Shown piece after piece: positions 20,422 through 33,934 of a stretch of DNA of 64,000 bases (the first letter of the stretch is position 1; each line of letters begins with the position of its first letter). The stretch is from NCBI GenBank assembly GCA_039881145.1, contig JAYKKI010000095.1, forward strand, positions 248,001 through 312,000, written 5' to 3'. The DNA comes from Druceiella hillmani. Taxonomy: Eukaryota > Arthropoda > Insecta > Lepidoptera > Hepialidae. The notes under the pieces were generated by a model. It saw nothing but the letters and a program-made list of their open reading frames with translations, searched no databases and was not told where the DNA came from. The position numbers and the translations under genes were made by a program.

Positions 20422-23022
20422 GTCCTTACTAATTACAAAATATTAATTGCATTAGAACTTTATATGCTTATTTAATTCGATTCATACCGGAAAAAAATTA
20501 GTTATGTTCAAGGCAATAAAATACTAATTCTTTCTAATTTCTGTTAATCTGTCGATAATTGCACCAAACATCACTTTTATTAAAATTAGACTACGCGTGA
20601 ATGACATTCATTAATGTGTGGCATAGTCACAATTTAAGGCTAAGTCAACCAACTCCGCATTGAGTCTCAAATGTAAGGCAAATTTTTTTATAAAAAGTAG
20701 CAGATTCATGTCAGTTGTAACAAACGAATAGCTTCCATAGTTTGAGATGTGAAACAACGTACCCATAGTAACGGCACCAATTTGATATTCAGCTTTGTTG
20801 ACTGTATATGCGTCTATTTTCAACAGTGTACAGAAAAATAATTTTTCGTCATATCTCTGAAACAAGTCAATCGATTTGCACCAAAAACTATAGGTACCAT
20901 CTATATACTAAAACAAGACCTTGATATTTATTTCATTCGAATCCAATGACTTTTCCAAATTTTGTATGATGATGGTTAAAATTAAAATGGTTTATTAAAT
21001 CAGAATGACACAGTTTTTCGAATTCTGAAATATGCACATGACGCTCTATATATATTCGTGGGTAATCGGACATTGTCTTCAATGTTGACAAGCTTTTGAA
21101 GATACAAGTTGAGTACCTAAGCTTATATACATATACATACATACTCACAGTATATTAAGTGATTCGTTTTTATTTTTAATAATTTTCTACTAAAACACTC
21201 TCACTTTCGTCACTATAGTTTACGTGTTTTTGTACCCATTTACATATGGGGCGAATTAAATCCATAACTATAGAAGATTTAACTTTTGCTGCACAGATCT
21301 TTGCAACTTTTTGTAATGATGCTGTTGATTTAAAGACTCAATTTATTATATGAAAACAACTTTTGTAATCAATTTAGCTAACTGAAACAATAAAAGAAAG
21401 TAAGGACAAAGAGGCGTTACTTTCTCTTTATGGATATTGCTTTATTCTGTGAACAGTAAATTGCTCTACAATAAATTTTCTTATAAAAAATTAATTAAAC
21501 TTCTTTTGTTCTTTACGTAAATGTCTTGAAATCATTTCAAACGTTAGCCAATTCTTTCCATTTACAAAAACTGGTACTGAGAATCTTACAATCCTTTTAG
21601 TAGTAAATTAAGTATCATATTATAATAGTCGTCTCGACTAATAACGATCAAACAACGTGTCATCCAAATTTTTAATATTTAATTTCAATTTTTATCAGCT
21701 ATAGTTTCGACATACTCGTATACAAGTGCTACCAATCGATTCCGAACACGGTAATTTATCATGTGCGCGCAAATATAAAAGCTGTATTTCAATACTCTTC
21801 TGAATCATCGATAAATAATAGACGTTGAAATATATTTTATTAAAAATAGTTTATGGCATTTTGCAGCACAATACTGAGAAATATTAAACTAATGTATCAG
21901 AATTTGATCCGGTAGATTTTATATAAAAAAACGCACTCCGTTTACATAATTTATAATTTATCCTGCTATTTTAACCGCTATGTACACATAACTTAATGCA
22001 TGGCCGCAAATGACCGCAAATTTTCATAGTAGGTTTCCAAAAAAATATTATCGGCATGATACAATGCTAGAAACTAAATGACAAAAAAGAAAATACACAA
22101 CTAAATTATAAAAAAAATTAAAATTATCCGCTATTAGTTACAATTGAAAACAATAATTGTTTTGAGATATCTATATAGTACTAATTTGAAATATATAGGC
22201 AAGGCATCGCCATCGACTAAGATGAGATTTAATATGAACTTCAAGTTAAGTGACTCCATCCCCTTGACATTTTTTCTTATTTTTTTTAAACCGCCTTCGG
22301 GTAGTTCCGTCTAGCAATAAAATAGAGAAACTCGAATAATAACGCCAATTTTTTAAACGGGGATACATTGAATGTGCTTTTTCATCTTTTATATTGCAGA
22401 TCGTCTATCAAAATTAAAACAATTTTAGTAACCCTGGATCATTTTCTTCAAGTGGAGATTAAAGAAGGCAATATAATATTCAATATTTTATTCAAATGTA
22501 CCAATAATCTGAAAGTTAAATTAAATTGTGCATGTCTTTCAAAATAGCGCAGTCTAAGGAACTATCCTGGAAAACATGATAGGTGTGAGTTCCAAACAAA
22601 TAGAAATAAAATAATACTTACAAATTTGGTTAGAATTTCATTCATACTACAAGTTTTGTAAAAAAGTAAGCTGAATGAAACAAATTTACGAATAATATTA
22701 TACCTGAACAATAAAACTATACTTAAGCAGTTCGATGAATATTCTAAGCGGTAACTTTATTTCAGTAAGCGAGAAGTTTATAGTTACTAGGCGAAAAATC
22801 CAACCTCTATGATTTATCGACACTTCAAAGACATATTGAAATATGGCTTCTATATTTGGGAGAAAAACGTTAGGGTCAGGAATCTGTCGCTAACATGTGC
22901 GCCTGTGTTTGTAACTGATAAAGTTTTAGATTCTGAATTCCTAAATTTAAATTCGAAATTCTGAATTTGGATGATTTGTTGGTAAAATATTATTAGTGGG
23001 TTTTTGAATATATTAAAAAAAA
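20422..23022. other. AT-rich sequence, no gene seen
   Basis: Short minus-strand frames (20611-20865, 20933-21148) have no recognisable domains. No RNA gene or clear repeat was found. Confidence 0.4.
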
Positions 23023-23023
23023 T

Positions 23024-23070
<47 letters not shown>
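23023..23070. repeat. (TACA)n/(TA)n microsatellite
   Basis: Starts as tacatacatacata and passes into pure TA, followed by a T9 run. Confidence 0.9.
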
Positions 23071-23075
<5 letters not shown>

Positions 23076-24610
23076 TTTTTTAAGATGTTTGTAAATAATA
23101 AACAAAGAAAGCCTATTTAAAACATAATTGGAAGTGAATGTTTAATGAAAAAGGATGCGTAGAAAGTATTAAGAAAGATACCACGGTAGAACTATGCAAT
23201 GAATGACTTTATGTTACATTTTCACTGTGGTATACTATATATGCCTTTTACTTTTTCCTAGTGTGGAACTTAATTCCTATTTTGTAAACTAAAACATAAT
23301 TATAATAAACCAAATAAAAAATTAACTAAAACCTTCAAAAATATTTAATTCTGTAAATTTCTAAACTTCAAAAGTGATCTTGAAGGGTAACTGACCAGAG
23401 CCATTACGAATTTACACATTAAGTCGAAGCGATTACTTAATAACTTCATTGAATAACAAACTATCAATTAACTGCAAACGCAAATTGAATTAAAATTTTC
23501 ATAAAAAATCTGCGGAACAGAAAAGCACTGAACTTATAAACTACATGATATTATGATTAAAAGATTATTTAAAAAGGTTAAGTATGCAAACCGGTATGTC
23601 TTTGAAATATAACTAAGCTGTAGCTATGCATGAATAAAAAAATTAATATTAGCCGTGGCAGCACCAATTACGAAAATTACCCGCTACATTGCAGATAATA
23701 CATTTTTCGATGTATTTTATAAATCTCAAATAAACATTGATCCAGGAGGTGTAGGCAGAACAAAAAAAGAACTTGCGTTTCGGTACAAGGATATAACTAT
23801 AAACAAACAATTATAACTAAAACAACAAGGTTTTGTCATTCATCGATGAGGAAAAAATCTGAAGAAACTCTTTTTACAGTCGAAGGAAAAAGCAATATAT
23901 TGTTGTCATATTTCAGTGCTTAAAACCTAGAAAAAGACGAAGATCTAAGGAATATTTCTCAAAAGAACATAAAGACACTGATGTAAGATAACACACACCA
24001 ATCCAGACAAGCATCTGATACACACAATCAGCTTTCAGAGATCCCAAATAAATTCAGCCACTTATTTTCAAGAACGTACTATGCAAGCGCTCTAAACGAC
24101 TCAAAGATCATTACATTCTCAATCAAGTCACTCTCTCACCAACTCTTTCACGCACCAAAACACTTGCCATGTGCCAAAACGAAATTTTCCACGCGTTTTA
24201 CAATCACGAGATTGTCAGGCAAAAGACGTGCATGTAAGTCACGCGATCATCCTTCGAATACTCAAGATCGACCCAAACGTATATATATCGTGCATGAGTA
24301 ACTTTTAAATGTTTCAAATTGCCCCAGATATATTTCATGATCATCTGTTATACTAGATAGTTAAAATCTCTCCAAATATTATCTATGACTATTTTATCAC
24401 TTTTGTCATCCTCTCTGCAGAATATGCAATACAAATATTCATTATATTTGTCTCGTTTCAGAAGAACCAATTTTCGAACGTCTGTAATGTCGTTGATAGG
24501 GAGTCAAATTGCGTGAGTACACACAAATAATGCTCTGTATACAAAAAAATATGTCAGTAAGCAAAATAGTGGATAGTTTGCAAGAACCAGGACAAAAGAT
24601 ACGTCACAAT
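23071..24610. other. AT-rich sequence, no gene seen
   Basis: Nothing recognisable. The stretch 23980-24260 is slightly less AT-rich but contains stops in all frames that I followed. Confidence 0.4.
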
Positions 24611-24745
24611 TCTGAAGAAAAACCCAGGGGAGAAGGGAGGAAGGGGAAAAGGGGATGATAGGGGAAGTGGATGGGGATGGAAAGGTGAAGGGGAAAATTA
24701 AGAGGGAGGAAAGGGGAACTGGGAAGGGGAAGATGGAGGGGGTTT
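24611..24745 (+). repeat. G-rich homopurine tract with G-quadruplex motifs
   Basis: About 130 bp that is almost all A and G on the plus strand, with many GGG and GGGG runs. Two segments fit four G-runs with short loops: 24627-24654 (loops of 4, 5 and 4) and 24704-24729 (loops of 6, 4 and 2). Nothing else in this AT-rich window resembles it. The Pro/Leu/Phe-rich minus-strand frame here is an artefact of the tract. Confidence 0.9.
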
Positions 24746-25724
24746 ATAGAATCTGATGCCGTAACGCATTTCATGTTTTTAATACCACTCACATTGTACA
24801 TAACCAATCCGCCATGTGCAGTAAAATTTAATTACCTGTTTTATTTATAATCTCAGGTAATATTAGTATAGTTTTACGCTTGAAACAGTTTTAACAAAAG
24901 TTGTGTCACTTGCGTGAAAGAAAATTACATTACTTCTTTTTCTCTTCATCACTTATATTTTTTAAACCTGTTATGATAATAAATTTTCACATTTTTCAAT
25001 TTTCAAGGGATATAATATTACCCATTTTCATTTTCAAACTATTGTTTTTAAATAGTTCGCTAACTATAGTTTTATTATAGTTATTATTGTTTTATAATAA
25101 TTACTATTTTTTTGTTTATTATTATATAATAGTTCTCGTCTCTGGTGAAAAGAAGAATCTTTTCATCAGATACGGAAGAGTGATGTCAGTCCTTGAAAAT
25201 ATTGTAGTGAAGGTCAAGAAAAGTAGTACTGATTTTATTTTCTTTTACATAAAATCCCATCGTTTTTCATTGGTTTTGGTTTAATATATTTTTATGCTGT
25301 TAAAAAACACAAATAAAATAGGTGACCTAATTACATCAAGATGGAATAAAACTCTGAAAACATGATTTTTTTCAATTCAGTTTATAAAATCATTAAAGTT
25401 TAAATTTTTGTATGAAATCATTAAAATGTTTAAATTAACGCCTTATAACCTCTACACTAAATATTAGTTTGGAAACGTATACGCCTATCGCAAACTTTGC
25501 AAACTTGACAACACTTGACGTCATAATGAAATATCACTTACCCGTTTCAATAAGCCTACTATTTAAACACGCGTATATAGCAATTAAAATACAAATAATT
25601 TTGTTTTAGAATGTATTTAGTATTTACATGTACCTAAATTTTATGTTTCGTTTCCGTAAAAGTGCCTTCCCCATACCGTACTTTCGCAACAAATTATCTA
25701 AAATTCGAATACCGGATGTTGTGC
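24746..25724. other. AT-rich sequence, no gene seen
   Basis: No recognisable element. The Tyr/Ile/Val-rich short frame at 25087-25284 is typical of chance AT-rich translation. Confidence 0.4.
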
Positions 25725-25773
25725 ATATATGCATATATATATATATATATATATATACATACATGTCATATAT

Positions 25774-25814
<41 letters not shown>

Positions 25815-25815
25815 C
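25725..25815. repeat. compound (TA)n-(CA)n-(TA)n microsatellite
   Basis: TA run, tacatacatgtcata, then (CA)n, then TA again. Confidence 0.9.
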
Positions 25816-26059
25816 ATTAATTTGATTTTCTATGTCAAGTGGTTTCAGAAGAAACCGTTTATGGCAGAAAGTCAGACAGACCTATAAGTTATCTTATTAG
25901 AGTTTCCTTTTTCCTTTTTGGGTTACAGAAGCATAAAATTAATATATGTAAAAGTATCTTAATATCCATATCTTTATTTATTAAAGTAAAAGTCGCCACT
26001 ATATCATAATAATATTATATCTCATTCCAATTTTACAAAATCCCTCATAATAAGTCGAT

Positions 26060-26530
26060 CTTAAATTTAGTCCTCCGTGCAATTGCTAGATAAAGCAAGT
26101 TCCATTTCAAGAAGAAAGTTGAAGATTATGTACTTGCATACTCCTGAATATTCGAAAGTTTTCACAATTGACACTTAACAGGCTTGCAATTAAAATGGCT
26201 GAAATTCATTAGTTCAGCTTTTGAAACCTGTTTGAATATTCATATGTCTCGAAACAAAATCCCCCTGCTCTTGAATTTATTTTTGTAGTAACGCCTAAGA
26301 ATGTACTTAACAGAAGCTATTTTCAGAAATTGTGCAAATTATCAAAACTAGATGTATAGGTCGTTGATTCTACAACTGCAGAAGTCGATAAGATGCAAGC
26401 CAGGTTGTAGTATCCAAATGAATTCAACGTAGCTTCTGGTACATTTTATTGGAATCAGATAGTCACTTTTTCTTAATGAAATATCTTATCTCAAATTATT
26501 ACCTAGACTTTGCACCTAAATTTACCTATA
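26060..26530 (+). repeat. interspersed repeat C, copy 1
   Basis: Shares ordered blocks with 49180-49665: 'aagttccatttcaagaa' / 'gagttccgcttcaagaa', 'ctcctgaatattcga' / 'ctcttaaatattcga', 'gattctacaactgcagaagtc', 'gtcgataaga', 'gaattcaacgtagcttctgg', 'tggtacattttatt' and 'aattattacctaga'. Diverged, same orientation, no coding capacity. Confidence 0.75.
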
Positions 26531-26610
26531 TGAAGGAATATAATTTAGCCATTGATATTAATAATACAGGTAGACCTCAAACATATAAAACGTGGCAAAT
26601 TACGGTGTAG

Positions 26611-26988
26611 GTGTGTGCGTCATTTACACTAAGCATACGTATGCAAAAGACCTTCTTCCGATATCTCTATATGAGACAACATGATTACCATTCCTTGCAA
26701 CTCAGAAGAGAAGTTGAGCTTATGAAATTTATCTTCCAGCAATTAAAAGGAAAATTTATATGCCCTTTATTATTGAGTAAACTTTCATTCTTCGCCTTTC
26801 AAAATTTCCTGCGTTCACGCAATCATCACCTTTCTACCATACCATCTAGAATCGAACTTCATGATATTTCTTCAGTTTCTCGTGGTATTCAACTGCTCAG
26901 TCACCTGAATGCAATCGCATCAGAGTGTGATTTCTTCATGATAAGTAAATATGTCGTCATTATATTTCATAGTTGTCGTGTATTTTGA
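26611..26988 (+). pseudogene. C-terminal fragment of a non-LTR retrotransposon ORF2
   Basis: A 125-codon frame whose text matches the region after the reverse transcriptase in Jockey/CR1-like ORF2 proteins: HDYHSLQLRREVELMKFIFQ, LKGKFICPLLLSKLSF, LRSRNHHLSTIPSRIELH, then SSVSRGIQLLSHLNA and ECDFF. In those elements this tail follows the polymerase domain and ends the protein. No reverse transcriptase, endonuclease or poly-A tail is visible here, so it is an isolated fragment. It differs from the LINE at 55.4 kb. Family assignment rests on eye-level similarity of the LRREV...F...LL..L.F...R pattern. Confidence 0.6.
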
Positions 26989-28529
26989 ATTCATTTTTAA
27001 TATATAACTTCCGTGATTCCAATTTGTTAACATAATAATTTCTTATCGTTACGAATAAGTGACCTATAATATATTGATAAACATATGTAAATAAATATGT
27101 CTATAAGTGCACTCCATCTTTGTCATACCCGTGACATGTTCAATCTTTTTTCTCCAACTTATTCATCTCTTTCGCATCCAAGATATATCGTATTGTTTAT
27201 AGCTCTCACTATTGATGCAATTTCTTGAACATAAAGATAATTTCACACTAAAATTTTTAAATAACTATGGTTTATTTAATAATTTAAATTTACACTTTGA
27301 TCAGATTACAACTGATACTTTCTAGAATGAGTTCAAAACCGTATTAGTGACTACGAACTCAGTTCTATGAAAATAAAATATCTGTTGACACAAAATTACT
27401 TGTCACGAATGGTGTAAGTACCTGACGCTAATATGTTTACCTGCACTCGATCTACTGTCGACATTTTTTTAGCCTTAATTCATATATAAATCTGTCTAGT
27501 ATTATTTCATCTTTGAATTTAACAATTATCGACAGCTTTGCTCGCATATTTAATATTAAGAATAAATATTTACTCTGAAAAAGTGTTCATTCCATGTCTT
27601 GTAAATTAATTACAATATTGTTTAATAAGAATATTTATAATCCATGCAATGTTAGAACAAAACAAGAATTTGACCTCGTCCATAAGACACGGAAGTTTGG
27701 TCTCTAATATAGGAGATGGAAGACAAGCGATATTGAACAGAAAGGCAATGCATGCTATTCTGAATTCTTAAGTAAATAATTACTAGAGATAACAATAATA
27801 AAATTGACAGAAACTAATAAACATATAATGCTCTTCTTAATGTATTTCGAAGTTGTTTATACTTGTGATATTGAGTAATTCATTTATTTTCTTTGTGCGC
27901 ATTTTTCAAGTCGGTTGTGCAAGCTAATCTCAACAATGTCTGAACCGATTTGCATGCGGTTTTTAGTGAAGTATTTAGATTAGCTTGGGCTCATTTCAAT
28001 CGATTCACAAATAAAAAAGATACGTCAATATCTAATTTACGTTCATTGTGCAGGCTAATATTAGAACTGGCAGAACCAATTTTATTATCAACGCCATCTA
28101 TTAGCGTTTTTGTTAAACGTTGTGGTCATTGAATTCTGAGATTAAAAAGAAAAATTTTCCTGACAACTTTTCTTAATCTGAATTCCACCCCAATGAAGTC
28201 GTGAACACAAATTATTTATTTTAAAATGTATAAAAATATTGTGAATCTTGCAAAAATTATTAAATTTCACAGCTATAGTATTGTGTTAAATTTCCTGTAA
28301 CGTTGTTTTTTTAATAATTTTGACATTGTGTTTCCGAGATAAAGGGTAGGAAAATATTTTTAATATAACTTTTCGACGATTTTATTAAAATTTATTTCGT
28401 TCAATTTTGACATTAATTTTAGAATCATACAAACTTGCTCTTTCAAATATATTCTTACTCCTTATAAGAGTTAATAAAAAAATCTTTTACCATTTCAAAA
28501 ATTTTGTCCAATAGTTTTTAGCATTAAAT

Positions 28530-28532
<3 letters not shown>
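26989..28532. other. AT-rich sequence with one short inverted repeat
   Basis: caagctaatct (27920-27930) and its exact complement agattagcttg (27977-27987) flank ctgaaccgatttgcatgcgg, text reminiscent of widespread insect repeats, but too short to assign. No gene. Confidence 0.4.
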
Positions 28533-28576
<44 letters not shown>

Positions 28577-28584
28577 TATATACA
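28533..28584. repeat. (TA)n microsatellite
   Basis: About 50 bp of alternating TA. Confidence 0.95.
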
Positions 28585-29480
28585 CTGGATAATTTCTATT
28601 GCATTTATGCCAAATTTCAAGCTTCAAGTCAAACGGTCTCTAAATAAATATATCATGAACATTTATTAATATCTATAGAACTAAGAGCTATAAGTAAGTA
28701 GTTTTAAAATTTGTGTAAGTATAAAGTAAAGAAAATTGAAAAAGAATTAAGTACTTTACATTTCCTCTTCCATTAAATTTCCATTCGAATATTTTAAGTG
28801 TGACTATTGAGATGTATTCAGATTAGTATGCTCTAACAATATGCAAAGATTCAAATTTATGCAAACAACTACTTCAAAAGGTTTCTGAGACAAATTGCTG
28901 TGAAAAAGGGTCGAACATACATGTGATTTATCTCATGAGGGGTCCGTTTTTTCGGGTAGAGAACCAAAAAAAATTAAATAACATTTTTTTCTTAACAATG
29001 TAAATAAAAAAATATTTAATAAAAATATAATAAACTCCTTATTCGTGTATTGTTTCGTTAACGCAATCAGGAAAAATAAGGCCATTTATGCCGTATATTT
29101 TGATATTCGCAAATAAATCAAAACCTATAGGGTACTTCCCGCTGACTCAAGTTCTCATAGCACAAGTAAACGAAAAAATCGTTAGTTTGAAATAGAAAAT
29201 CTTTAATGTGTTGTTATATCATATAAGAAGTATTTTTTTATATATGCGCATGTGAAATATACAATGGGCAATATATTTACATTCCAAAAAATAAATATTT
29301 TGTAAATAGTTTAACAAAGACTTTATTTAACATTAAATATTCATAAATGCCTACATTGTTACGGAACCCTCGTAGTGCGAGTTCCACTCGTGCTTAACAG
29401 ATTTAATTGTTTGATATGCTACTGTAATTCATTTATTTACATAAATTTGTTAGTAGTATCGTCACATCATTAAAAATTTA
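28585..29480. other. AT-rich sequence, no gene seen
   Basis: No coding or repeat signal recognised. Confidence 0.4.
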
Positions 29481-29481
29481 T

Positions 29482-29556
29482 TTTCCATGTTAAGAATCGA
29501 GCCTAATTCTCCAGAGTGAAAGCCTCTGATTACCCTAACCACTAGACCGGGATGAC
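29482..29556 (-). repeat. tRNA-Glu-like sequence (SINE head or tRNA pseudogene)
   Basis: On the minus strand: CGGTCTAGTGGTTAGGGTAA is a good A-box region, GGCTTTCACTC gives an anticodon loop with TTC (Glu), and GGCTCGATTC is a B-box variant. The acceptor ends do not pair well (5' ATCCC against 3' ATGGA), so a working tRNA is unlikely. A more decayed counterpart lies in the paralogous block near 53670-53700. A tRNA-derived SINE head, present before the block was duplicated, fits best. Confidence 0.65.
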
Positions 29557-31236
29557 GTCTCCTGTATAACTCCGTAAGAACCCATCTAATTTTTCTGTTG
29601 AATAGTTCACATATTTTATACGTAAAAGCCGCGTAGTGTTTATATTATAAATGAGTTTTATTCACGAAACTACACGTAATTGTGTGTGTATGTATATTAT
29701 GGTAGGAATCCAAATTGCGGATATACCTAGACCCAGAATATTAGAACTAAGAGCATATGATAGTAATTGACTACAAGTATGTGCACCGATCACTTTTTAT
29801 TATAAATAGGTGTAGCCCCACTATGTAAATTGATATTAATGGCGAAGATGCTTTTGTAATGTTACACAGTATGTGCACAGAATTATATCTCAAAACTTCC
29901 TGAATTACATCGGAAACTTGAATAATCAAAAAGTTTTATTTTTAAACATAAACAAAATAATTTTCAAGAATGTACATTAATATACGTCAAGAGGTTAATT
30001 CTTTTTATTGCGTCCAAAATCAAATTAAAAAACACTTCCCTAAAAAAAGGTCTAGAACTTATTTTTTTACGAATATCTCGACAAAAATTTTATATCACTA
30101 ATTCATCCAAATTAGAAAATATTTCCGCTGTACATGAGAGTCGACCGACATATAACTGGTGAAAACAAACCATAATTTTAAGGTAAAAACTGAGACGTAA
30201 TACAAATCGTTGGCAAATCTTAAAAATTTACCCAGTTGTTTAAACGTGGAGGACAATAAGGAATTATATTATTTTTAGTATTATTTATTGTATTCTACCA
30301 AAACAAATATTATAGGGCTATATCTCTCTCTCCTTTAGAAACAGTTTACTACCCTAAAGTATCATTGGTTGAAGTTCTGTTAATAATTATACGATAATAA
30401 CTAATTTAGTCACAAGCAAATAATTTTATATTATTTTAGTTGATGCAAAATCAAAATATTTGTATTTGCATTTCTTTCATTACGTCTCTGAAATCACGCT
30501 ACTGAAATACCAGATGTTAAAGGCTCTGATATATGTACAAAAATAATGTAATTACACGAGTTTATCACTAAAAGTATAAAACCATGACAGGGACAATGAG
30601 TTAATTAATTTCTTGCTTTTTTACTTGTAGCCCAAGCAATATCATTTCAAATAATGTGGATAATTTTTATTAATGTCCTCCTTAAAAAAATTGAAGTGTT
30701 TCAAAGGCAAATGAAAATAACTTAATGCCGCTCTGAAGAAATAAGTATAAAAGCAACTTAATCAAATACTGGCTTTATCACAGTTGGAAACGCAAATAAA
30801 ATTTTGCTTCAAACATATAAATACAGTAGGAAATACTGCTGGATCTTTATCCAGATACAAATATAAAGTAAAAGTATCCTTAAAAAGAAATCTTTTTCGC
30901 ATAAGCCCAGTAGAATTCTTTCATTATAGATGTCAGCTCACTAATCATTAATCTTAGCTAAGTTACTTATTCTGTTGTCTGACATCACCATTCGACAACA
31001 CGAAAATACTTACTAATCCCAATGTTCTCTAGGCATCAGATATTTAGTTTTGCTAGAGATGTTTCTTACTCTACGTTTTTTAAAATATCCGAATATTATT
31101 AAACGTCCTTACATTAATCCTCCTGTCATCCAAGAGTATAGTTAGCTGCAAACTGTGGGCGGTCTAATAATGAATAATTGATACTCTAAAATTATGTTTT
31201 AATTATCTCCATGTTGAGCTAACAATAAATAGTGGC

Positions 31237-31239
31237 ATA

Positions 31240-31298
<59 letters not shown>
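31237..31298. repeat. (TA)n microsatellite
   Basis: About 60 bp of alternating TA within block D copy 1. At the matching place in copy 2 (about 59520) the array is absent, with only catatatgactcc. Confidence 0.95.
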
Positions 31299-31300
<2 letters not shown>

Positions 31301-31730
31301 CTCCAGTGCATGCATTTGCTGAGTTGCTAGTGCCACATATAACTACTAAGCCAGCAGGCATTTTGTATTCTTATTCCGAAACAATTCTCGTGCTTCATGT
31401 TTGAACAATGAATTCGACCTAATCAAACAAAATTTACTTTACCATTGTCTACCGAAAGTTGATTCTACATTCACCTTACTGGTCAAATGACAATAATGGC
31501 ACCACGAAAATATTACTGCGTATAGCGTTGACATATTTTGCCAATCGATAGTTAATTCCATTATCCATAAATCGGAAGATATCGACACAGCGTCGCACAT
31601 ATTTAAAACGTGCTATTAAAAAATTAATTGAAGGTAAGTAATTAACAAATGTTCTGAAAAAAAAATTAGAAATCAGAAACTTTTCCTTGGTTTTTTTGAA
31701 CATAAAAGAAATGAATATATTTAATATTAA

Positions 31731-33934
31731 ATAACTACTTTAAAACAGCCTAGAACATATTATATTTTTTCGAAACAGACCAGGCCAAATATATACATAC
31801 ATATACATGCTCGGTCTGAATTTTTCATTCTGTGTCTTTTTCATTTATTGATTGACCTAAAGCCTTTGGCGTGTAAGTAATTTGCTTTAAATTAGGCAAA
31901 TAATCACGAAGAATTAATGAAATAATTAAATGACGATATTTAACTAAATTAGAGAATGTAATTCTACTTGTTTATCCGTATTTTTTTTAACATCGTATGT
32001 ATCGTCAGTTTTTGGAATGGTACTGTACTTGATGCAACTGCACATATAAATTTATTCATTTAAAAATTATTTATATATAAGATTTGATATACGTTATTTG
32101 AAATTACTGCAAATATATAAATATAAAATTTAGTTGAACTACAATTGTTCACTAATAAAATACTATTAGTGCGTAGCGAGATAGTTTCGTCCTTGTCATA
32201 TCATTCCACATAATTAATAAACAACTTAAATTTTTATTGTAAGACCGAATAGTTATATTTCAAATCAAAATAATCATTAGTATGTAAATCATGTTATCTA
32301 ATAATTCCTGAGAAATAAACCTTTTCGTTTCGAACGAAACACATTTATTTCAATAATATATTTTTCTATATTTCGGTAAAACCTCTCTATTTCTTGTACT
32401 GCCATTTGAACAACTGGTATTATAAATTTTGAAATGCATTAAATTTTATGTTTATTATCCATGTTCATGGTTGTATTTGAACGAATTTTTTTTGGGTTTA
32501 AATAAAAAACCGTTATGCCATTATATTCGGTACATCAAAGTATTTCTTTGCCCTTACATATTTCGTTTCATTAGTTGTGCAAGTAATGAAAAAAGGAGGA
32601 AAAATTATCACAGCTAAGTAGCTTCAACCAATTTATAAGTAATAATGGACCAAATATAATTGAATATGTAAAAAGTTAATAAATACCAAGTATCACATTG
32701 GGCTATTTAAGCATTTGTCATCAAATAACGCACGTTGCACAACATCTAAAAACTTTAACGAAGACTGTGTTCACAGTTATCATACTACAATGTTTAAATT
32801 AATACATGATATATGTTATCGATCTTTATTAAAACCATTTGCCGCCATACACGGTGGTACTAGAGTACCATTACCTGTGATGACATAAATGACATATTTT
32901 AATATTTTGCTTAACAAGGTGGTTTATATCATTTCTACTTGAATTATCATCATCCTGTGCTGGCACATTTTAAAGTATTGTTTAAAACATACAGGTATGC
33001 CTATAGCTGTACTGTCTATGGAATACTAGATTGCACGTGGTCCGACACGTGCTTGATTTGCTTTTTTATTGGTTAATTTATTAACAACATTCTCAAAATG
33101 TGTTCATGTTCTAGTGGTGTACAGAAATATTCGGCCTCTTAACATAAAATTCTTCAAAAAACAATTTTTTTACAATTATCTGCATGTGAATATCCCCATA
33201 CCATTTCTTTATGTTCTATTTTTATCTAATTTTTTTCTTAGGCCTTGTATAGGCCTTTTATATACTAAACTGGTTAAATATGCATAGTGTTTTGCTTAAA
33301 AATATTTCTATGAAAACCGCATTTTTGACACGGACTTTAGGAAACGATTCTAACGATTTTCTTGCAGATTGTTATCTTGTCTAAAATATCTAGATGGTTG
33401 TTTTAATATAGTTATAATGATTTACACATTTTACTCAAAAATGCAATCATCACACTTCGACTCTTCATGTTAATTGTTATTACTCATCACCCACGCTTTA
33501 TAATGATTTAACAAACATTTCTTCGTTTTGAAATTAGTATAAACCTTCCTTTTAACACGAGTTTAAAACGTTTCAAATATTATCTTTTATGAGTTTTTGA
33601 GTCAGTTTACATGAACAATTTATTATTGTTCTTGCAATTTCTAAAATTAAACATATAATACAACAAATAAATTAAACTTAAGGAATCGCGTTATTGCAGT
33701 GTTAATATTTTATATTAAATTGTTGACTTATTGTTAGTAGCAAAACTTAAATCGTTATTAAACCATAATGCCGTTAAAATTTCAGAATAGTGAATTAAGT
33801 CGAAAAACTCATACTTTGTAAGTACAGATCTAAAAATTAGGTGTATTTAATAGTAATAAAAATAATTGAACAAAAAATTACTTTTCCCTTTGTTACTCTT
33901 TATATAGAATTATTTCAGCCTTAGTTTGCCTCTG
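31731..33934. other. AT-rich sequence, no gene seen
   Basis: No recognisable coding, RNA or repeat feature. Confidence 0.4.

Larger units (their letters stand above)
29480..31730 (+). repeat. duplicated block D, copy 1
   Basis: Two parts, 29480-29870 and 30340-31730, align collinearly with 53640-54020 and 58640-59960. Shared anchors include gaatagttcacat, ttatacgat then aatttagtc, gacaatgagtta, tatcatttcaaataatg, cattaatcttagct, gttgtctgacatc, aatttagttt-type text, gcggtctaataatga / cggtctaataatga and tatgactccagt. Small minus-strand frames at 31476-31703 and 59711-59926 share RRCVDI.RF and YRL.K, but look too decayed and short to be a gene. Confidence 0.7.

Noticed and set aside
20611..20865. 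84-codon minus-strand frame with mixed composition
   Set aside because: It looked more protein-like than most, but I recognise no domain, and no splice context or relative elsewhere in the window supports it.
24604..24807. Pro/Leu/Phe-rich minus-strand frame that could be mistaken for a secreted peptide
   Set aside because: It is the complement of the homopurine tract. Its regular PLP/FPL text comes from ggggaa runs.
31476..31703. Minus-strand frame similar to that at 59711-59926 (RRCVDI.RF, YRL.K)
   Set aside because: The similarity follows from the duplicated block D. Both frames are short, and the flanking reading differs. Two decayed copies are not enough to call a gene.
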